Source: Heritagella caecorum (GTDB lineage Bacteria; Bacillota; Clostridia; Oscillospirales; Acutalibacteraceae). Taken from it: 6,307 bases of DNA. Positions 1-4,234 of the stretch are shown here, one piece after another; within the stretch, counting starts at the first letter, position 1, and every line of letters begins with the position of its first letter. The translations under genes and the position numbers were made by a program. Below the pieces are notes generated by a model. The model saw only the letters and a list, made by a program, of their open reading frames with translations, was not told the DNA's origin and did no database searches. The stretch covers positions 1 through 6,307 of the forward strand of contig CAJFQL010000124.1 in the NCBI GenBank assembly GCA_904419035.1. The letters run 5' to 3'.

Positions 1-1583
1 TGGGCCAGCAGCTCCGCATCAACCGCAGCAAGATCAAGGAGGCCAGCGATACCAACACCGACTTTGACGATCTGGATGGCGCCATTCGCAGCGGCTACTT
101 CCTCAAAGACGGACTCAGCAACAACGAGGATTTCTACTACCTGAACCTGCTTATCACCATCACTGCCGCCAGCGTGGACGAATTGGAGTGGAAATGCGCG
201 GAGATGAAAAAGCTCCTGCTGTCCCAGGATATGGATGTTCAGCCCTGTTCCTTTTGTCAGGAACAGGCCTTTTTATCGTCCCTCCCTCTGGTCTCCCTGG
301 AGCGCAGCCTCTTTGAACGCTCCAAGCGCAATGTGCTGACCCTGGGAGCGGCAAGCTGCTATCCCTTTACCAGCTACGAGATGTGTGATGACAACGGCAT
401 CCTCCTGGGCGTCAACAAGCACAACAACTCCCTCATCATTGTGGACATCTTCGACAGCCGAGTCTACAAGAACGCCAACATAGCAATTCTGGGCACCAGC
501 GGCGCAGGCAAGAGCTTTTCCATGCAGCTTATGGCCACGCGGATGCGGCGCAAGGGCATCCAGGTCTTTATTGTAGCGCCGCTCAAGGGCCATGAGTTCC
601 ACCGGGCCTGCTCCAATATTGGCGGCGAGTTCATCCAGATCTCCCCGGCCTCTCAGAACTGCATCAATGTCATGGCGATCCGCAAGGTGGATCGCTCCGT
701 GGATGAAATGCTGGACGGGCCCGGAGTGGAGAAATCTCTGCTGGCGGCGAAAATCCAGAGGCTTCACATCTTTTTCTCCCTGCTGATCCCAGATATGAAC
801 CACGAGGAGCGGCAGCTTTTAGACGATGCCTTGATCCGTACCTACGCACGGCTGGGGATCACCCACGACAACAGCACGCTGGATGACCCGGACCACCCGG
901 GCCAATACCGGACGATGCCGGTGCTGGGGGATCTGTACGAGGTTCTGAAGGAGTCCCCGGATACCAAGCGGCTTGCCAATATTCTCAACCGTCTGGTCAA
1001 CGGTTCCGCCCGAACCTTCAATCAGCAGACCAATGTGTCTCTGGACAATAAATACACTGTCCTTGATATATCCGAGCTGACCGGCGACCTGCTGACTGTG
1101 GGGATGTTCGTGGCGCTGGATTTCGTCTGGGACAAAGCCAAGGAGAACCGGACGGAGGAAAAGGCCATATTCATCGACGAGTGCTGGCAGCTCATCGGCG
1201 CCAACAGCAATCGCCTGGCCGCGGAATTTGTCCTGGAGATTTTTAAGATCATCCGCGGTTACGGCGGCAGCGCCATCTGCGCCACCCAGGACATCAACGA
1301 TTTCTTTGCTCTGGAGGACGGCAAATACGGCAAGGGCATCATCAACAACGCCAAAACCAAAATCCTGCTCAATCTGGAGGAGGAAGAGGCACGGCGCGTC
1401 CAGTCTATCCTCCATCTCTCTGAGGCGGAAGTTATGGAGATCACCCACTTCGAGCGTGGTAACGGCCTGATCAGCACCAATAACAACAACGTGACGGTGG
1501 AGATCAAGTGCAGCCAGTTGGAGAAAGAATTGATCACCACCGACCGGCGGGAACTGCGGGAACTGCTGGGGCGCGAGAACTGA
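1..1583 (+). CDS. virB4: VirB4-family type IV secretion ATPase, 5' end cut off by the window
   Basis: This is the motor ATPase of a conjugative type IV secretion channel; VirB4 proteins act at the inner face of the membrane, powering channel assembly and DNA transfer. The frame is open from base 3 (bases 1-2 are a split codon), so the GTG at 174 is internal and the true start lies outside. The visible 526 residues end at TGA 1581-1583. Numbering from base 3, Walker A is GTSGAGKS (residues 164-171, nt 492-515), Walker B is AIFIDECW (388-395, with D392 and E393), and an ATQD motif follows at 427-430. These come in the order expected of the VirB4/TraC ATPase domain. Upstream of Walker A lies part of the family's N-terminal domain (for example FLKDGLSNNEDFYYLNL). 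VirB4 proteins are commonly near 800 residues, so roughly a third is missing. No frameshift is seen. The family call is firm; which VirB4 subgroup is inference. Confidence 0.93.
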   Translation, partial: GQQLRINRSKIKEASDTNTDFDDLDGAIRSGYFLKDGLSNNEDFYYLNLLITITAASVDELEWKCAEMKKLLLSQDMDVQPCSFCQEQAFLSSLPLVSLERSLFERSKRNVLTLGAASCYPFTSYEMCDDNGILLGVNKHNNSLIIVDIFDSRVYKNANIAILGTSGAGKSFSMQLMATRMRRKGIQVFIVAPLKGHEFHRACSNIGGEFIQISPASQNCINVMAIRKVDRSVDEMLDGPGVEKSLLAAKIQRLHIFFSLLIPDMNHEERQLLDDALIRTYARLGITHDNSTLDDPDHPGQYRTMPVLGDLYEVLKESPDTKRLANILNRLVNGSARTFNQQTNVSLDNKYTVLDISELTGDLLTVGMFVALDFVWDKAKENRTEEKAIFIDECWQLIGANSNRLAAEFVLEIFKIIRGYGGSAICATQDINDFFALEDGKYGKGIINNAKTKILLNLEEEEARRVQSILHLSEAEVMEITHFERGNGLISTNNNNVTVEIKCSQLEKELITTDRRELRELLGREN

Positions 1584-1628
1584 TGTGGCTGTATTGCGGT
1601 ATGTGTCTATGTATCCAATTTCTGTGTG

Positions 1629-1698
1629 CGTCTCCATGACGGCGCTATGACGGAAGTGCCTTGACCAATATACGTCTTATGACGGCGGTATTACGTCT
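1629..1698. promoter_or_regulatory. Cluster of CGTCT / ATGACGG repeats ahead of the DUF5697-like gene
   Basis: The 130-base gap between virB4 and the next gene holds six short repeats within 70 bases. CGTCT occurs at 1629, 1673 and 1694 and ATGACGG at 1636, 1647 and 1679. Two of the pairs form a near-identical compound unit, CGTCTccATGACGGCG (1629-1644) and CGTCTtATGACGGCG (1673-1687). Since CGTC is the reverse complement of GACG, each unit is also a small inverted repeat. Many spacings are close to whole helical turns (11, 21, 32). This looks like an operator or other protein-binding array. No convincing promoter is visible: TTGACC at 1661-1666 lacks a -10 box at normal spacing. A weak alternative is ATGACG 1647-1652 with TATACG 1669-1674, 16 bases apart. 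The binding protein is unknown. Confidence 0.4.
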
Positions 1699-1713
1699 GG
1701 GAGGTAGCTCAAA

Positions 1714-2235
1714 ATGAAAACAAGAACGGAACTCTATGGGAAGGAAGCCAAAAGTCTGCTGCGGGACATCACCATGTATCGGGCGTTGACCGAGGAGCAG
1801 ATTCTTCGCCTTTATCCCGGCAAGCGGGAGACGATCAAGAACCTGCTGTCCTATCTCACCAAACAGGACCGCATCTACTATATTGACGGTCTGTACTGCC
1901 CCACGCCGGAATGTGCTGAGGATGTTGACCGCGGCCTTTTGGCCGCGGTCTGGGTGCTGGCGGATTTTATTGACCGGGTGGAATACCACTCAGTTGCGGA
2001 ATATCCAGCCAAAATCATCTTTTTCGCTGACGGCGAGATCTATGAGATCATCCATGCGGCCCAAGGGAAAGACACTCTTTTGTCTTATGTTCTATCCTCC
2101 GCAGGGGAACACCCCTCCAGATACCTGGTGCTGGTGGATGATCCCGGCCAAATCGAACAGCTTCAGATTCCTCATGCCAGCGGATACTGCACGGTGTCCC
2201 CGGAGGGGGATGTTCACTACTACCAAAAGGAATAA
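1714..2235 (+). CDS. Small winged-helix protein, DUF5697-like
   Basis: This is a 173-residue protein starting at ATG 1714, with GGGAGG (1699-1704) nine bases upstream. Residues about 12-65 look like a winged helix-turn-helix: helices around LLRDITMYRALTEEQILRLY and TIKNLLSYLTKQ, then a short hairpin IYYIDGLYCPT. Residues about 80-170 look like a compact alpha/beta domain with hydrophobic strands (KIIFFADGEIYEII, YLVLVDD). I recall similar proteins in clostridial conjugative elements, named DUF5697, but could not check this. No catalytic motif is evident. No signal peptide or membrane segment is seen, so it is probably cytoplasmic. Its stop overlaps the ribosome binding site of the next gene, suggesting co-expression. 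A role as DNA-binding accessory or regulator of transfer is inference. The gene contains a perfect GC-rich hairpin at 1927-1950. Confidence 0.8.
   Translation: MKTRTELYGKEAKSLLRDITMYRALTEEQILRLYPGKRETIKNLLSYLTKQDRIYYIDGLYCPTPECAEDVDRGLLAAVWVLADFIDRVEYHSVAEYPAKIIFFADGEIYEIIHAAQGKDTLLSYVLSSAGEHPSRYLVLVDDPGQIEQLQIPHASGYCTVSPEGDVHYYQKE
1927..1950. repeat. Perfect 10-bp inverted repeat with TTTT loop inside a coding region
   Basis: GACCGCGGCC (1927-1936), TTTT (1937-1940) and GGCCGCGGTC (1941-1950) form a perfect 10-bp stem with nine G:C pairs and a four-base loop. It lies within codons of the DUF5697-like gene (reading D R G L L A A V). No T-run follows the stem, so it is not a standard intrinsic terminator in either direction. 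It would be a very stable hairpin in mRNA or single-stranded transfer DNA. Confidence 0.75.
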
Positions 2236-2241
2236 AGGAGG
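2234..2241 (+). promoter_or_regulatory. Ribosome binding site that fixes a TTG start
   Basis: AAAGGAGG lies seven bases before TTG 2249-2251. It overlaps the TAA stop (2233-2235) of the upstream gene, so translation of the two genes is probably coupled. This site rules out the much longer reading of the same frame that begins at 1883, which overlaps the DUF5697-like gene for about 350 bases. Confidence 0.85.
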
Positions 2242-2248
2242 AGACAAT

Positions 2249-2911
2249 TTGGAACGAGCGGTCCTATCGCATCGCATTACATCGATTTTATCAGATATTT
2301 CCCGGCTCACCAACGCGCTCTATGCGCTCAACACCACCGATATCCAGCGCTACCCCGACAACTACGAAGTGCTGTCCACGGATGCGGCGCTTCGGGCGGA
2401 GCGGATCGCCTGCCGCCTACGGCATCTGCTCTACGCCACAACCAGCATTAGCAGGGACGAATACCTGACCTCGGCCGCCGTCATGCAGGGCATTGAGATC
2501 CGGTCCGAGGACGGCATTTTGGAAATCACGCTGCCCTGCCTGCACCCCAAACGAAAGCAGAGGCAGAGCACGGAATACCTCCTTGATCCCTTCACCGCCG
2601 CCCTCAGCCAGTACGCCAAAAGTAACCCCATGCCCCGGTTGCGCCACTGCGTCGTGTGCTTTTCCCTGGTCTACAACCGGGATCTGCCTGAGCGGCGAGT
2701 TCGGGACTACGACAATCTGGAGCTCAAGCAGTTTCTGGACGTGGCGGCGTCCTTTCTGCTCACAGATGACAGCGGCCTGCTGTGTGACGCCTATCACACC
2801 ACGGAGCTGGGCGATATGGACTGCACCCGCATCTCCATCATGGACAACACCCGGTTTCCCGATTGGCTGGAGAGAAAACAGGCGGCCCTGCAATCCATCT
2901 CGGAATTATAG
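2249..2911 (+). CDS. DUF6100-like protein with a RusA-type resolvase-like C-terminal half
   Basis: A 220-residue protein starting at TTG 2249 with an excellent ribosome binding site, 13 bases after the preceding gene. Residues about 1-80 are mostly helical and unassigned. Residues 90-200 resemble RusA, the phage-type Holliday-junction resolvase: a strand plus proline-containing loop (GILEITLPCLHPK, 89-101), a second strand (VVCFSLVY, 135-142), then RVRDYDNLELKQFLD (150-164), an acidic pair TDD (172-174), and a final strand (CTRISIMD, 192-199). D153, D155 and D174 occupy the same relative spacing as the three catalytic aspartates I recall for E. coli RusA (D70, D72, D91), with K160 near the position of its lysine. 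RusA is about 120 residues, so the N-terminal half is an addition. I recall the name DUF6100 for such proteins in clostridial elements, unchecked. Cytoplasmic. A branched-DNA nuclease role is inference from motif spacing only; a degenerate, non-catalytic relative is possible. Confidence 0.82.
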   Translation: MERAVLSHRITSILSDISRLTNALYALNTTDIQRYPDNYEVLSTDAALRAERIACRLRHLLYATTSISRDEYLTSAAVMQGIEIRSEDGILEITLPCLHPKRKQRQSTEYLLDPFTAALSQYAKSNPMPRLRHCVVCFSLVYNRDLPERRVRDYDNLELKQFLDVAASFLLTDDSGLLCDAYHTTELGDMDCTRISIMDNTRFPDWLERKQAALQSISEL

Positions 2912-2930
2912 TCCCAAAGGCCCTCAAAAC

Positions 2931-2975
2931 CATATCCCATTTCGGTCCATTTCCCCCTCACGGAATTGGGATATG
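2931..2975. repeat. Imperfect 15-bp inverted repeat, 15-base loop
   Basis: CATATCCCATTTCGG (2931-2945) pairs with CGGAATTGGGATATG (2961-2975) at 13 of 15 positions, with a perfect 9-bp stem base (CATATCCCA / TGGGATATG). It starts 20 bases after the stop of the RusA-like gene. No T-run follows, so it is a poor intrinsic terminator. It may be a protein-binding site, a leader structure or part of a transfer origin. Confidence 0.6.
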
Positions 2976-3000
2976 CGCGGTGGAGCTGAAAAGTCCCGCG
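2976..3000. repeat. Short inverted repeat CGCGG / CCGCG
   Basis: CGCGG (2976-2980) and CCGCG (2996-3000) are separated by 15 bases and follow directly on the first inverted repeat of this gap. With only 5 bp, it could occur by chance; it is listed because it is the second of three consecutive inverted repeats in the 180-base gap. Confidence 0.3.
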
Positions 3001-3036
3001 TACCAACGATCTCACAGACATGGGGTGGGCGGAAAA

Positions 3037-3064
3037 ACGCCCAGGTTAAGAACACCCTGGGCGT
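3037..3064. repeat. Perfect 9-bp inverted repeat flanked by A-runs
   Basis: ACGCCCAGG (3037-3045) and CCTGGGCGT (3056-3064) form a perfect stem with a 10-base loop. The stem is preceded by AAAA (3033-3036) and followed by AAAA (3065-3068). Read on the - strand the stem is followed by a T-run, giving the shape of an intrinsic terminator for antisense transcription; read on the + strand it is not. It lies 27 bases upstream of the next gene's preferred start, so it may instead be a leader structure or binding site. Confidence 0.6.
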
Positions 3065-3076
3065 AAAACCGGCAAC

Positions 3077-3083
3077 GAGGGGG
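3077..3083 (+). promoter_or_regulatory. Ribosome binding site that decides between two GTG starts
   Basis: GAGGGGG lies only two bases before GTG 3086 but eight bases before GTG 3092. The second spacing is normal, so GTG 3092 is the preferred start of the downstream gene; the two choices differ by two residues. Confidence 0.6.
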
Positions 3084-3091
3084 CGGTGTGC

Positions 3092-4234
3092 GTGACCAGA
3101 CGAAAGGGGCCGCTGCCATCGCCCGATACCTTCCCCGACCTGCTGCTGACCCTCGTTGCTCTGTCCGGTGAACTGCCGTCCGCGCTGGTGAGCAGGCTCC
3201 CCGGCTCCGACAGCTACAAGGCGTATGCTGTTAAAATCCTCAAGCGGGAAAGGCTCCTTCGCACCTACTACCATGATGGACTTCGCGGCCTGCGTCTGAC
3301 CTCTATTGCCAAAAACCTTCTGACGGCGAGACAGCCGGACAGATATCTTCCACTCTTTACCGGCGACACCGCCACCAACACGCCAAAATACTCGGTCCCA
3401 CACCGCCTGCGCCTTCACCGGATGGCCGAGGTGCTGGTCACAGCATACAACGCGGGCCTCCTGACCTTCCCCTGGGAAAAACCGGCTGCCTTTCAGGCAG
3501 AACCGGACGATGCCAGCCTATATGTTGGTCCGGCCTACTACAGCTCCAGAGAGGTGAAGGAGATTGGCGCGCAAGCGACTATGATCCGCGGCTCCCGCTC
3601 CACTGGCATTCTGCTTTGTGGCAGCGGCATCTATGCCGTCTATAACACCGCCGACACCCGGATGAAGTGGGAGTACAAAGCCGAGGTCCGGCTCAAAGCC
3701 ATGATGCAGACAGACCTGTGCCACAGGAGACTTGCGGATAGGTTTATGGATTCGCCCCCGGGTGCTATCGTCTTCGGCGATGGTATGGACCAACTGGAGA
3801 TTCTGATGGGCCAAGGCGATAAGGAGACGAGAAACTACCTCATTATGAACGGGATCTTTCGCTGTTTCCACTATCTGACCCTCGACCACCGCGGGGAGGT
3901 ATTGCTGCGGCTCTTGTGCGATCCGGAGCGGAAAGCGGCGCTGGATGGTATCCTTTCAGAGGATCTGGCCGAAGGCAGGTCCAACTGGCTGATCGAGCAT
4001 GACGCCATAGATGGAAACGGCTGCCCGGTGCTGTTTGGCTACACCTGCGATATGCCACGCATCCGGCGGTTTGACGATGCTCTCGGCCTGCATGGGCAGA
4101 CCGGCACGGTCTACTGTTTCGATTTCCAGGAGCCGGCGCTGCGCCGGGTCTGCGGACCAAGGGTTGCGCTGCAAAGCATTGACTTTGAAGCATTTGAAGG
4201 GAGTGTTTTCCATATCCCGCAAACAACTGATTAA
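3092..4234 (+). CDS. Unrecognised protein with predicted N-terminal winged helix
   Basis: A 380-residue protein I do not firmly recognise. It starts at GTG 3092 and ends at TAA 4232-4234, overlapping the next gene by 32 bases. Residues about 14-75 look like a winged helix: LLLTLVALSGELPSALVSRL, then a recognition-like helix YKAYAVKILKRERLL, then a basic hairpin RTYYHDGLRGLRLT. The layout recalls the N-terminus of replication-relaxation (PF13814-like) proteins, a weak resemblance. The rest (about 100-380) is alpha/beta with strands such as TGILLCGSGIYAVYN, GAIVFGDG and GTVYCFDF; I see no ATPase motif, signal peptide or membrane segment. It has the same order of parts as the smaller protein at 1714-2235 (winged helix, then alpha/beta domain), but is over twice as long. 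Position right before the coupling ATPase suggests a role in relaxosome function or its control, which is inference. Confidence 0.78.
   Translation: MTRRKGPLPSPDTFPDLLLTLVALSGELPSALVSRLPGSDSYKAYAVKILKRERLLRTYYHDGLRGLRLTSIAKNLLTARQPDRYLPLFTGDTATNTPKYSVPHRLRLHRMAEVLVTAYNAGLLTFPWEKPAAFQAEPDDASLYVGPAYYSSREVKEIGAQATMIRGSRSTGILLCGSGIYAVYNTADTRMKWEYKAEVRLKAMMQTDLCHRRLADRFMDSPPGAIVFGDGMDQLEILMGQGDKETRNYLIMNGIFRCFHYLTLDHRGEVLLRLLCDPERKAALDGILSEDLAEGRSNWLIEHDAIDGNGCPVLFGYTCDMPRIRRFDDALGLHGQTGTVYCFDFQEPALRRVCGPRVALQSIDFEAFEGSVFHIPQTTD

Noticed and set aside
819..1637. Long - strand open frame (272 codons) opposite virB4
   Set aside because: It lies antisense to a clear VirB4 ATPase domain; its product has no recognisable motif, and such frames are common opposite GC-rich genes.
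1883..2248. N-terminal extension of the RusA-like gene from 1883
   Set aside because: It overlaps the DUF5697-like gene out of frame, reads as low-complexity R/S/P-rich protein, and a strong ribosome site points to TTG 2249.
2931..2975. Intrinsic terminator after the RusA-like gene
   Set aside because: The stem is plausible, but no T-run follows on the + strand, and the downstream gene looks like part of the same operon.
2493..3095. Open frame of 200 codons spanning the RusA-like gene and the following gap
   Set aside because: Most of it is a shifted frame of the RusA-like gene, with a Trp/Pro/Ser/Arg-rich product; no ribosome site. The gap part alone is too short and lacks a start.
3481..3506. 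Inverted repeat CTGCC-TTTCA-GGCAG inside the 3092-4234 gene
   Set aside because: Only a 5-bp perfect stem within coding sequence; expected by chance.
4184..4199. Direct repeat TTTGAAG at 4184 and 4193
   Set aside because: It encodes Phe-Glu-Ala-Phe-Glu at the end of a gene and is short; at most it offers two weak ribosome-site cores for the coupling protein.
4011..4202. 64-residue upstream extension of the coupling protein
   Set aside because: It is antiphase to the well-supported upstream gene, is Cys/Arg/Ser-rich, and precedes a normal membrane-anchor N-terminus starting near 4203.
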